NCBI RefSeq assembly: GCF_047228935.1
Contig: NZ_JBFEGG010000001.1
Location: forward strand, 248,001 to 312,000
Length of the DNA: 64,000 bases
Direction: 5' to 3'
From: Ornithinibacillus sp047228935
GTDB taxonomy: Bacteria > Bacillota > Bacilli > Bacillales > Amphibacillaceae
The number at the start of each line of letters is the position of its first letter. Position 1 is the first letter of the stretch. Below the pieces are notes generated by a model. That model saw only the letters and a list, made by a program, of their open reading frames with translations, was not told the DNA's origin and did no database searches. Position numbers and translations under genes: made by a program. Below, piece after piece: positions 17,524 to 24,736 of this stretch.

Positions 17524-17555
17524 ATGCTGTAGGTCAATTTCTACAGCATTTTTTC
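17524..17555 (+). terminator. rho-independent terminator after HAD phosphatase
   Basis: A nine-bp stem ATGCTGTAG/CTACAGCAT with an eight-base loop is followed by TTTTTTC. Confidence 0.9.
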
Positions 17556-17618
17556 TTACAGGAATATGCTTGTCATGTTATGATGGTTATAACGATATAA
17601 ATAAAGGAATGTCATATA

Positions 17619-18236
17619 ATGAATTTTGTTTCGATAGATTTTGAGACAGCAAATGAAAAACGTCATAGTCCTTGTGCAGTTGGAATTGTGGTTGCGAACG
17701 AGAAGGAAATAGTGGATGAGTATTATAGTTTGATCAATCCTGAAACATACTTCAACCCATTTAATATAAGGGTTCATGGTATTGTAGAGGACGATGTCTT
17801 AGATGCAATGACCTTTTCTGAAATATGGCCAGAGCTTAAAACCTATTTATCAGGAAATCTAGTCGTTGCACATAATGCGAGTTTCGATATGAGTGTTATC
17901 CGTCAATCGTTAGATAGAGATAAAATTACATATCCTGAATTGGACTATCTATGTACAGCTAATATTGCCAAGCGTGTTTGGCCACATATGGAAAATCATC
18001 GATTAAATACGTTGGCTTCTTATCACGGATTTCCTTTAAATCATCATAATGCTTTAGAGGATGCGCGTGTTGCTGCAAAGGTGTTGCAAAGAGCGATTGA
18101 AGATTTTCAAGCAGATTCGATTGAGACCTTTTTGAATCAGTGTCATATAACAAAGGGCAGAATTTTCGAGAGAGGTTATTATCCGCCGAAAGTGAAACGG
18201 ACACAGAAAAAGAAGCCAACAACATTATATTTTTAG
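17619..18236 (+). CDS. DnaQ-like DEDDh 3'-5' exonuclease
   Basis: A 205-residue exonuclease. Asp7 and Glu9 in SIDFET form Exo I, VVAHNASFDM gives Exo II, and HHNALEDAR supplies the His and last Asp of Exo IIIepsilon, so all DEDDh metal and catalytic residues are present. It resembles the proofreading exonuclease domain of PolC/DnaQ but is free-standing, with a short basic C-terminal tail (KVKRTQKKKP) that may bind nucleic acid. It likely trims DNA or RNA 3' ends. No partner gene is adjacent. Confidence 0.88.
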   Translation: MNFVSIDFETANEKRHSPCAVGIVVANEKEIVDEYYSLINPETYFNPFNIRVHGIVEDDVLDAMTFSEIWPELKTYLSGNLVVAHNASFDMSVIRQSLDRDKITYPELDYLCTANIAKRVWPHMENHRLNTLASYHGFPLNHHNALEDARVAAKVLQRAIEDFQADSIETFLNQCHITKGRIFERGYYPPKVKRTQKKKPTTLYF

Positions 18237-18245
18237 TGGGATTAG

Positions 18246-18284
18246 AAAGGAAGATATGGTTCTCGTGACCTATCTTCCTTTTTG
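18246..18284 (+). terminator. rho-independent terminator after exonuclease
   Basis: An 11-bp stem AAAGGAAGATA/TATCTTCCTTT is followed by TTTGCTTT. Confidence 0.85.
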
Positions 18285-18389
18285 CTTTATATTATTTTTA
18301 CATTGTTTATTGTGCAAAAATTAGATATCCCAATTCAAATAGTGTATCCTTTTACTATACATAATTATGGTAAAACAGGAGGGTTTTTC

Positions 18390-19382
18390 ATGAACAAGAA
18401 ACGTTGGTTTGCACTACTTGTGGCTGTTGTATTATTTATCCTTTCAACAGGATTTCAGCTTGTAACGAGTATTGCAAGTACGAATTTTGAGCAGTTGTTT
18501 GCTTTCCCGGAAAGCAAGTTTCAGGAAGAAGTAATAGAAGATGGAACAAACGGAAAAATTGTCGTACTAAACCTTGATGGTGTTATTCAAGATACAACTC
18601 CGAGTACGCTATTAAATACAACTTCATATAATCATAAAAAGTTTTTAGAAATGATCGAGGAAGCAGGTAGTGACCCGAATGTAGATGGGATTATTTTACG
18701 AGTAAATACACCTGGTGGAGGTGTAGTAGAAAGTGCAGAAATTCACGATAAGATTGTTCAAATACAAGAGGAAAATGAAAAGCCTATCTATGTGTCAATG
18801 GGGAATACTGCAGCATCAGGTGGATATTATATTTCAGCTCCTGCAGATAAAATTGTGGCACACCCTGCAACTTTAACAGGTTCTATTGGTGTTATCATGC
18901 AAGGTTATGATCTTTCAGGTTTAACGGATAAGCTAGGGATTGAATTTAATACAATTAAAAGTGGAGAGTACAAAGACATTATGTCCACTTTCCGTGAAAT
19001 GACAGATGAAGAACGAGAGCTACTTCAAGCGATGATTGATGATATGTATGCGGATTTTGTTCAAGTTATTGTCGATGGAAGAGGCATGTCTGAAAACCAG
19101 GTGCGTGAGCTAGGGGATGGTCGCGTATATACAGGTAGACAGGCACAAGAAAATGGTCTAGTGGATGAGCTTGGAACATTAGAGGATACCATTGCTATGA
19201 TGAAGGAAGATTTCGACCTTTCCAATGCACAAGTTGTAACATATAATAATTCAGTTGGGCTTGAACAATTTTTAGGAATGTCTGTTCAAAGTTTAGTTGG
19301 AAAAGATGAAGAGTTAGTTAACTTATTACAAATCGTTCAAGATTCCAATACGCCAAGAGCGATGTATTTATATTCCAATTAA
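18390..19382 (+). CDS. sppA: signal peptide peptidase SppA
   Basis: ATG 18390 follows CAGGAGGG by six bases; upstream in-frame codons lack an SD. The 331-residue membrane-anchored serine protease has an N-terminal signal anchor (about residues 5-28) and an external S49 protease domain. Ser143 (TAASGGYY) and Lys195 (SGEYK) form the Ser/Lys dyad, exactly four residues before the known Bacillus subtilis S147 and K199. SppA degrades leftover signal peptides and protects against lantibiotics. The following RDD gene is its usual partner YteJ, 12 bases downstream. Confidence 0.95.
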   Translation: MNKKRWFALLVAVVLFILSTGFQLVTSIASTNFEQLFAFPESKFQEEVIEDGTNGKIVVLNLDGVIQDTTPSTLLNTTSYNHKKFLEMIEEAGSDPNVDGIILRVNTPGGGVVESAEIHDKIVQIQEENEKPIYVSMGNTAASGGYYISAPADKIVAHPATLTGSIGVIMQGYDLSGLTDKLGIEFNTIKSGEYKDIMSTFREMTDEERELLQAMIDDMYADFVQVIVDGRGMSENQVRELGDGRVYTGRQAQENGLVDELGTLEDTIAMMKEDFDLSNAQVVTYNNSVGLEQFLGMSVQSLVGKDEELVNLLQIVQDSNTPRAMYLYSN

Positions 19383-19394
19383 GGAGGGCCAATT

Positions 19395-19862
19395 ATGAAT
19401 GAGACAATGGTAGGATATGCGAACGCTACCCCTGTTTCTGAGCAACGCTATGCCGGTTTTTGGATGAGATTCTGGGCATATGTGATCGATATTGTGGTTA
19501 TTACTAGCTTAAATGGAATATTACTCTCACCATTTAAATTTGTAAATGATGGAATCGCGATAAGCGTTGGAATATGGACAGTTACAGGGATTGTAAGTTC
19601 GATAGTATATTTCGCATATTTCTTATTGATGACAAAGTTTTTTGGACAGACGATAGGGAAGATGGTTTTAGGGATTAGAGTGATTCGAGAAGATGAAGAA
19701 CCACTTAGGTGGAGTGATTTATTTTTTAGAGAAGTAATTGGCCGCTTTATTTATCGAGTATTTAATTTCTTGATGATATTGTATATTATGGTTGGCTTTA
19801 CTAATCAGAAGCAAGGATTACATGATATGTTTGCTAATACAAGAGTAGTATATGATAGATAA
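19395..19862 (+). CDS. yteJ: RDD family membrane protein YteJ
   Basis: A 155-residue protein with the RDD signature: YAGFWMRFWAYVIDIVV in helix 1, then a helix before GQTIGKMVLGIRVI, and a final helix followed by the short tail FTNQKQGLHDMF. Three transmembrane helices are expected. The gene starts 12 bases after sppA with GGAGGG as SD, the same arrangement as Bacillus subtilis sppA-yteJ, where YteJ restrains SppA and the pair contributes to lantibiotic resistance. Orthology rests on synteny plus domain. Confidence 0.88.
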   Translation: MNETMVGYANATPVSEQRYAGFWMRFWAYVIDIVVITSLNGILLSPFKFVNDGIAISVGIWTVTGIVSSIVYFAYFLLMTKFFGQTIGKMVLGIRVIREDEEPLRWSDLFFREVIGRFIYRVFNFLMILYIMVGFTNQKQGLHDMFANTRVVYDR

Positions 19863-19891
19863 GACACGGGTATTATTCCGTGTCTTTTTTG
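19861..19891 (+). terminator. terminator after yteJ
   Basis: A nine-bp stem AAGACACGG/CCGTGTCTT is followed by six T residues; convergent with the coat protein gene. Confidence 0.88.
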
Positions 19892-20392
19892 TTAAAAATC
19901 CATTTCCATTGCTTTATTGGCAAGTGCCATATCATTTTCAAGTAGCTGCTGTAAATCATATGCTGGATAAAGTCCATTATCGTACATGTATTGGAATATA
20001 TCGGCATGTGTCTTGATTGCTTTTTGTAAGTGATTTGTTAGAGTTTCACGAACGACAGGTGTAGCAGTTTCCGTAACCGCAATCGCATAGTTACGAACTG
20101 AGGTCTTCGCAAGGGCCAGTAAATCCCCAGCATAGAATCCAGAGTCTAGTTCCATGATGTTTGTAGCATCTGCTCTTGGTGCAATCGCGTAAAATTGCAG
20201 AAGGTCTTGAAGATTATTTTCCAAAGCTGAAATCGTGTTTTGATAAATCGTTCTGAGTCGTTGATCTTTGATATCACCAATCGCTTTTTTTAATTTCATT
20301 AATCCAATTGCTTGAAAAGCAACTAATTCATGTATTTCCAGAGTTTCATGCCATGCTAAATGCTGAGGCTGTCTGTTCATTGATTTTTCCAT
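19892..20392 (-). CDS. CotF-like spore coat protein
   Basis: A 166-residue, mostly helical protein of the coat F family. WHETLEIHELVAFQAIGLMKLKKA near residue 14 is typical of CotF/YhcQ/YusN-type proteins: a ferritin-like four-helix bundle built from two helical halves. The C-terminal half contains the Tyr-rich HADIFQYMYDNGLYPAYDL. CotF is deposited in the spore coat. GGGGGA lies just before the ATG. Monocistronic. It is the clearest single sign that the organism sporulates. Expression by a mother-cell sigma factor is expected, though I could not define a promoter. Confidence 0.87.
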   Translation of the reverse strand: MEKSMNRQPQHLAWHETLEIHELVAFQAIGLMKLKKAIGDIKDQRLRTIYQNTISALENNLQDLLQFYAIAPRADATNIMELDSGFYAGDLLALAKTSVRNYAIAVTETATPVVRETLTNHLQKAIKTHADIFQYMYDNGLYPAYDLQQLLENDMALANKAMEMDF

Positions 20393-20585
20393 TATATTTC
20401 CCCCTAGTGAGTAGTCATTTTAACTATATTCTACTGTAGTGACGAAAGAAGCTTGTTAGGTCGAAATTAGGCGAATATCATGAAGTTTTGTAAAGTATGT
20501 TGCTTCTATAATTTATCTGAATTAAAATAATTAATAGAATTTTATATACATATCAGTCTTCAAAATATTTGGAGGGGTTGTTAAA

Positions 20586-22199
20586 ATGAACACTGATTCA
20601 AATGTACTTGATGGACTAGATCAATTGTTAGAGCGGGCAAGAAGAAATACATTAGGTGATTTGTTAGCGAGAACGAGAGAAAGAATGCCGGAAAAATTTG
20701 CTCTTGCATACCGTGATAAACGATTAAATTATGAGGAACTTGATAATTTGGTAAACCAAACAGCTCATGCATTTCGTGAATTAGGTATGACAAAGGGAGA
20801 TATGATTACGGTCATGTCTAAGAACAGCTTAGATTTTGTCGTGGTAAATTTTGCCCTAGCCAGAATTGGTGCGGTAATGATACCAATCAACTATATGCTC
20901 ACAAAAGATGATGTTGCGTTTATTTTGAACCATGCGGGTGCTTGTGGACTAATTGCCTCTTTAGAATATGCGCCAGTTCTTGAACATGCTTCACTTGGAA
21001 TGGACATTTCATTTCGATTTATTATGGATATTGAAGAAGGGGATTTGTTGGATGGTCGGTTAGAAGAGTGGAAGCTGTTACGTGACATTCGTGAGGGACA
21101 GCCAATCGATTTTGTAGATGCTAATCTGTCCGATGATGACTTAGCACATGTGTTATACACGAGTGGAACAGAATCAAGACCTAAAGGAGTCATGTTAACA
21201 CATAAAAGTATTATAAGTGAGTATGTGAGCTGTATTGTGGATGGTCATATGGCAGAGGAAGATGTGTTGGTACATGCTTTGCCAATGTATCATAGTGCAC
21301 AACTGCATGTGTTTTTAGGAACGAGCATATATATCGGTTCTAGCGGTATTATATTAGATAGTGCAAGCCCAGAAGTCATTATAAGTACTATTGAAAAGGA
21401 AGGTGCAACGCAGCTGTTTTGTCCTCCAACTGTATGGATTGCCCTTTTAAGACATCCAGAATTTGATACGAAAGATTTGTCTACGTTGGAAAAATGTTAT
21501 TATGGGGCAGCAATTATGCCGATGGAAGTTTTAAAGGAACTGTCTGAGCGGCTACCTAATGCTCGTTTTTGGAATTTTTATGGTCAAACAGAGGTAGCTC
21601 CATTAGCTACAGCTCTACAACCAGAGGATCAATTGCGTAAGCTAGGTTCGGCAGGTAAACCTTCGTTAAATATACAAACACGTATTGTAGATGAAAATGA
21701 CCAAGAAGTACCTCGTGGAGAGATTGGTGAAATCGTCCACCGAACACCACATGCAATGAAGGGATATCTTTATGATCCGGAAAAAACAGCTGAAGCATTT
21801 CGAGGAGGTTGGTTCCATAGTGGTGACTTAGGTGTAATGGATGAAGAAGGGTATATAACGATTATTGATCGGAAAAAAGATATGATTAATACAGGCGGAG
21901 TAAACGTTTCGAGCCGTGAAGTGGAAGAAACGATTTATCAACTTGAAGGAGTTTCAGAAGTTGCGGTAATAGGTATACCAGATAAATATTGGATTGAGGC
22001 AGTAACTGCGATTATCGTACCAAAAGAAGGAGTAAATCTAACAGAAGAATCCATTATGGAATACTGTCGTGGTACGTTATCAAAATTTAAAGTACCAAAG
22101 TATGTTGCATTTACGGAAGGATTACCTAAAAATCCGAGCGGGAAAGTATTGAAGCGAGAATTGCGAGATGAATATAAGGGATTGGGAGAAGAGGAATAG
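20586..22199 (+). CDS. long-chain fatty acid--CoA ligase
   Basis: A 537-residue ANL-superfamily adenylating enzyme that activates fatty acids with ATP and then CoA. The P-loop A3 motif is LYTSGTESRPKGVMLTH, the acyl-adenylate motif is YGQTE, the hinge/A7-A8 region reads HSGDLG...IIDRKKDMI, and the catalytic Lys is in NPSGKVLKREL close to the C terminus. The length and motifs fit FadD/LcfA/YhfL-type acyl-CoA synthetases. GGAGGGG precedes the start. It stands alone, followed by a terminator and then the 42-bp repeat array. Chain length preference cannot be read. Confidence 0.9.
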   Translation: MNTDSNVLDGLDQLLERARRNTLGDLLARTRERMPEKFALAYRDKRLNYEELDNLVNQTAHAFRELGMTKGDMITVMSKNSLDFVVVNFALARIGAVMIPINYMLTKDDVAFILNHAGACGLIASLEYAPVLEHASLGMDISFRFIMDIEEGDLLDGRLEEWKLLRDIREGQPIDFVDANLSDDDLAHVLYTSGTESRPKGVMLTHKSIISEYVSCIVDGHMAEEDVLVHALPMYHSAQLHVFLGTSIYIGSSGIILDSASPEVIISTIEKEGATQLFCPPTVWIALLRHPEFDTKDLSTLEKCYYGAAIMPMEVLKELSERLPNARFWNFYGQTEVAPLATALQPEDQLRKLGSAGKPSLNIQTRIVDENDQEVPRGEIGEIVHRTPHAMKGYLYDPEKTAEAFRGGWFHSGDLGVMDEEGYITIIDRKKDMINTGGVNVSSREVEETIYQLEGVSEVAVIGIPDKYWIEAVTAIIVPKEGVNLTEESIMEYCRGTLSKFKVPKYVAFTEGLPKNPSGKVLKRELRDEYKGLGEEE

Positions 22200-22208
22200 A
22201 GTTGGTTT

Positions 22209-22243
22209 AAAGCATGGTCATATTGGTGGCTATGCTTTTTTGT
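22209..22243 (+). terminator. terminator after acyl-CoA ligase
   Basis: AAAGCAT and ATGCTTT pair around a mostly paired interior (GGTCATATTGGTGGCT) and are followed by TTTT. Confidence 0.65.
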
Positions 22244-22291
22244 AAGGTATTGAGATAGAGGAAGGCAAGATATAGCCAATTTGAAAGAGAG

Positions 22292-23047
22292 CATCGCCCC
22301 AATGTAGGAAGAGATGAACCTAAATGGGGATAGCATCGCCCCCAATGTAGGAAGAGATGAGCCCAAAGGTGGAGAACATCGCCCCAAAGAAGGAAGAGAT
22401 GAGCCCTCGTGGAAAGAACATCGCCCCAAAATAGAAAGAGATGAACCCGAATGGGGAGAACATCGTCCCAAAGAAGGAAGAGATGAACCCAAATGGGGAG
22501 AACATCGCCCCAAAGAAGGAAGAGATGAACCCGACTGGGGAGAACATCGCCCCAAAGTAGGAAGAGATGAACCCGACTGGGGAGAACATCGCCCCAAAGA
22601 AGGAAGAGATGAACCCGACTGGGGAGAACATCGCCCAAAAGAAGAAAGAGATGACCCCAAATGGGGAGAGCATCGCCCCCAAGAAGAAAGAGATGACCCC
22701 AAATGGAAAGAACATCGCCCCCAAGAAGAAAGAGATGAGCCCGAATAGAAAGAGCATCGTCCCAATGTAGGAAGAGATGAGCCCAAAGGTGGAGAACATC
22801 GCCCCAAAGTAGGAAGAGATGAACCCAAAAGTGGAGAACATCGTCCCAAAGTAGGAAGAGATGAACCAAAAAGTGGAGAGCATCGCCCCAAAGTAGGAAG
22901 AGATGAACCCAAATGGAGAGAACATTGCCCCAAGAAGAAAGGGATGAGCCCTCGTGGAAAGAACATCGCCCCAAAATAGGAAGAGATGAACCCAAAAGTG
23001 GAGAACATCGCCCCCAAGAAGAAAGAAATGACCCCAAATCATAAAAC
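22292..23047 (+). repeat. 18-copy tandem repeat of a 42-bp unit
   Basis: Eighteen head-to-tail units fill exactly 756 bases, each starting CATCG (units start at 22292, 22334, 22377, 22419, 22461, 22503, 22545, 22587, 22629, 22671, 22713, 22755, 22797, 22839, 22881, 22923, 22964, 23006). One unit is 43 bp and one 41 bp. The unit has a CCCC block, a purine tract AAGAAGGAAGAGATGAA and often TGGGG; each junction can form TGGGG/CCCCA around AGAACATCG. GC is clearly higher than the flanks. There are no spacers, so it is a minisatellite and not CRISPR. Units 2 and 12, 3 and 16, and 4 and 17 are near copies, showing block duplication. Confidence 0.95.
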
Positions 23048-23173
23048 ATTATGCCGCACCCAATTGATAGTACAATGTACCCAATCCATTACTGCATCAT
23101 CACTAATTAAAATACCCAACCCTTTGGATAATACGCTTCTTTTTAGAAATACTATCTAGTGGAGGTGTTCGTT

Positions 23174-23314
23174 ATGCCAGAAAAAAGTGATAACTGGAGT
23201 AAAAAGCGTGTTACATCAAGTGTTAACCCACAGGGACTAACAGAGGAAACTGCAAATCACCGCCCTAAATCAGTTTTGGAAGATCGGGCTAAGAAAAAGA
23301 ATACGAAGATTTAA
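23174..23314 (+). CDS. small hydrophilic protein upstream of csgA-like gene
   Basis: A 46-residue ORF with GGAGG eight bases before ATG. The sequence is basic and polar without a hydrophobic helix (MPEKSDNWSKKR to RAKKKNTKI) and looks disordered. It ends just before the CsgA-like gene, so the two may be cotranscribed and this could be a small spore-associated protein; that is inference from context only. I do not recognise a family. Confidence 0.6.
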   Translation: MPEKSDNWSKKRVTSSVNPQGLTEETANHRPKSVLEDRAKKKNTKI

Positions 23315-23331
23315 TTAAGTAGGTGATTATA

Positions 23332-23580
23332 ATAGATAATACATTACAATTCTTACGTGAATCATTATCAAATTACGAGAATCATGAGCTTAGTAGAGGT
23401 ATTTATCTAAAACTTCAACAAAATCAGTATCAAAATGAAAGGGAGTTTGTTGAGGATTTAGATGATAGAGAGATGCAGTACTTAGATCAAATACTTGAGC
23501 GAGAAATTAATTATGCGGAGAATGTTCAAGATGATGTTCGAGTTAGTCAGCTACGTGAAGTATATGAGTTAATCTTCTAA
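23332..23580 (+). CDS. csgA: CsgA-like sporulation protein, probable ATA start
   Basis: A protein of about 82 residues resembling, from memory, Bacillus subtilis CsgA, a sigma-G-dependent small spore protein: LRESLSN near the start, FVEDLDDREM in the middle, LEREINYAENVQDD and VYELIF at the end. The frame has no ATG. The nearest classical start, GTG 23323, lies inside the SD itself (AGGTGAT, 23321-23327). Codon ATA at 23332 is correctly spaced from that SD and gives (M)DNTLQFLRESL, matching the expected N terminus MDVTLGYLRESL. Hence ATA is the best start, or it is a mutated or misread ATG. Confidence 0.7.
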   Translation: MDNTLQFLRESLSNYENHELSRGIYLKLQQNQYQNEREFVEDLDDREMQYLDQILEREINYAENVQDDVRVSQLREVYELIF

Positions 23581-23628
23581 AAATAATAGGATTATCAGCC
23601 TATTTTCCATAATTGGATGACATTGACA

Positions 23629-23657
23629 TTGATAATTTGATGCGGACATAGTAATAT
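23629..23657 (+). promoter_or_regulatory. SigA promoter for the candidate structured RNA
   Basis: TTGATA (23629-23634) and TAATAT (23652-23657) are separated by 17 bases. The predicted start near 23664 coincides with the 5' edge of the long closing stem of the RNA. Confidence 0.6.
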
Positions 23658-23663
23658 AAATAT

Positions 23664-23905
23664 ACAAGCTACGATGTACGTATTTTACTAAGTTTTAACC
23701 TCTAAATAGATAATAGGGAGTTTTACATTGAAGCTCTAATGCCGAGCCGCCCTAGAGTAGCGGAAGGCAGGAAGGTTTCTGCAAACACCCACTTAGTGAA
23801 GTGGTGGTTTAAAACTTTTTATTACAAATACGGCATATGTGGCTGCTGAATATTAAAATGAAACGATCAGTTTCCTACGGGAGACTGGTCATTTTTGTTT
23901 TCTTA
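23664..23905 (+). ncRNA. candidate 6S-like structured RNA with downstream terminator
   Basis: No ORF fits here. The 5' and 3' parts pair as a long rod: 23667-23672 with 23839-23844, 23679-23685 (CGTATTT) with 23826-23832 (AAATACG), and 23690-23700 (AAGTTTTAACC) with 23806-23817 (one bulge). Inside are a GC-rich region (GAGCCGCCCT...GCGGAAGGC) and a hairpin CCCACTT/AAGTGG directly abutting the 3' stem strand. A roughly 185-nt rod with a central bubble and a 3'-side hairpin is the layout of Firmicute 6S RNA. A hairpin with ATTTTTG at about 23865-23897 could terminate it. I could not match primary sequence to 6S, so identity is open. Confidence 0.45.
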
Positions 23906-24101
23906 TCATTTAGGAGTAAGCTATCAACCGATTCAGTGAGATATCCACCAATCCCCTAACATATCAGCGAAATTACCCGATTTTAGCCACTAATCTTTCC
24001 AATCTTCTATATAACCAATACCTATCAAATTATATTGGAAATTAGTATTTTTCAATCTTTACATCCTTCTATATAATGAAAGCATCAAGGGAGGGATTTG
24101 G

Positions 24102-24470
24102 ATGGATTTTCAATATGAACAGCTTGATCATATACAATTAGCTGCTCCAAAGGGTGGAGAAGAGAAGGCGCGAGCGTTTTATCATGGTATTTTAGGCTTT
24201 ACAGAAGTTGAAAAACCGGAAAACTTAAGAAGTCGCGGTGGTGTTTGGTTTTCCAATGGGGAGGTTGATATTCATATTGGAATAGAAGAACCGTTTCATC
24301 CAGCTAGAAAAGCACATCCCGCAATACGAGTGAAGAATATTGAAGCAATGAAAAAATATTTAGACGAGAAGGATACTGAGTATATAGTAGACAACAATCT
24401 TCCTGGTGCAAATAGATTCTATTTACATGACCCATTTGGGAATAGATTAGAATTTCTTCAGTGGATATAA
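24102..24470 (+). CDS. VOC superfamily (glyoxalase/bleomycin resistance-like) protein
   Basis: A 122-residue single-domain vicinal-oxygen-chelate protein made of two beta-alpha-beta-beta-beta modules. LDHIQLAAPKG opens the first metal-ligand strand, HIGIEEPFHPARKAHPAIRV the second, and DPFGNRLEFLQ is the classic C-terminal VOC motif with the last Glu ligand. It probably acts as a homodimer on a small molecule or antibiotic; the substrate is unknown. GGGAGGG precedes the ATG. Monocistronic with its own terminator. Confidence 0.88.
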   Translation: MDFQYEQLDHIQLAAPKGGEEKARAFYHGILGFTEVEKPENLRSRGGVWFSNGEVDIHIGIEEPFHPARKAHPAIRVKNIEAMKKYLDEKDTEYIVDNNLPGANRFYLHDPFGNRLEFLQWI

Positions 24471-24472
24471 TT

Positions 24473-24509
24473 AAAAGGGATTTCTCCTAATTGTGAGAAA
24501 TCCTTTTTA
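24473..24509 (+). terminator. terminator after VOC gene
   Basis: AAAAGGGATTTCTC pairs with GAGAAATCCTTTT around CTAATTGT, then a T run. Confidence 0.85.
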
Positions 24510-24736
24510 TATGGTAAAATTATTCTAAATATTTCGTCATATAATTTTCACCTAATTGCTTTGTACCCTCCAAACATAAACATTATTTTCCTAATAGTAG
24601 TTTAATTATTCTTATGATAATATATATATTTAAGTTTGTATTATTACTAGATACTAATACTTGGTTATCTAATCCATTTTTCATCAATTAACATATTACT
24701 TATCTTAGATATATAAAAAAATCAGGGGGATTGCAA

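Noticed and set aside
18282..18389. Longer SppA N terminus beginning at 18282
   Set aside because: The extra 36 codons lack an SD and would precede the signal anchor; ATG 18390 has CAGGAGGG.
22314..22748. Plus-strand 144-codon repeat ORF as a real protein gene
   Set aside because: The start codon is just one of the ATGs in every repeat unit, there is no separately spaced SD, and the ORF stops within unit 11; treated as possible only in the finding.
22292..23047. CRISPR array
   Set aside because: The 42-bp units are contiguous with no unique spacers, and no cas genes are present.
21938..23049. Three overlapping minus-strand ORFs of 240-359 codons across the 42-bp array
   Set aside because: All three frames are open at once, lack SDs, and translate the skewed repeat into low-complexity text; one also runs antisense into the acyl-CoA ligase.
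23323..23325. GTG as the start of the CsgA-like gene
   Set aside because: It overlaps the SD itself, leaving no ribosome binding site, and adds three residues (MII) absent from the recalled family start.
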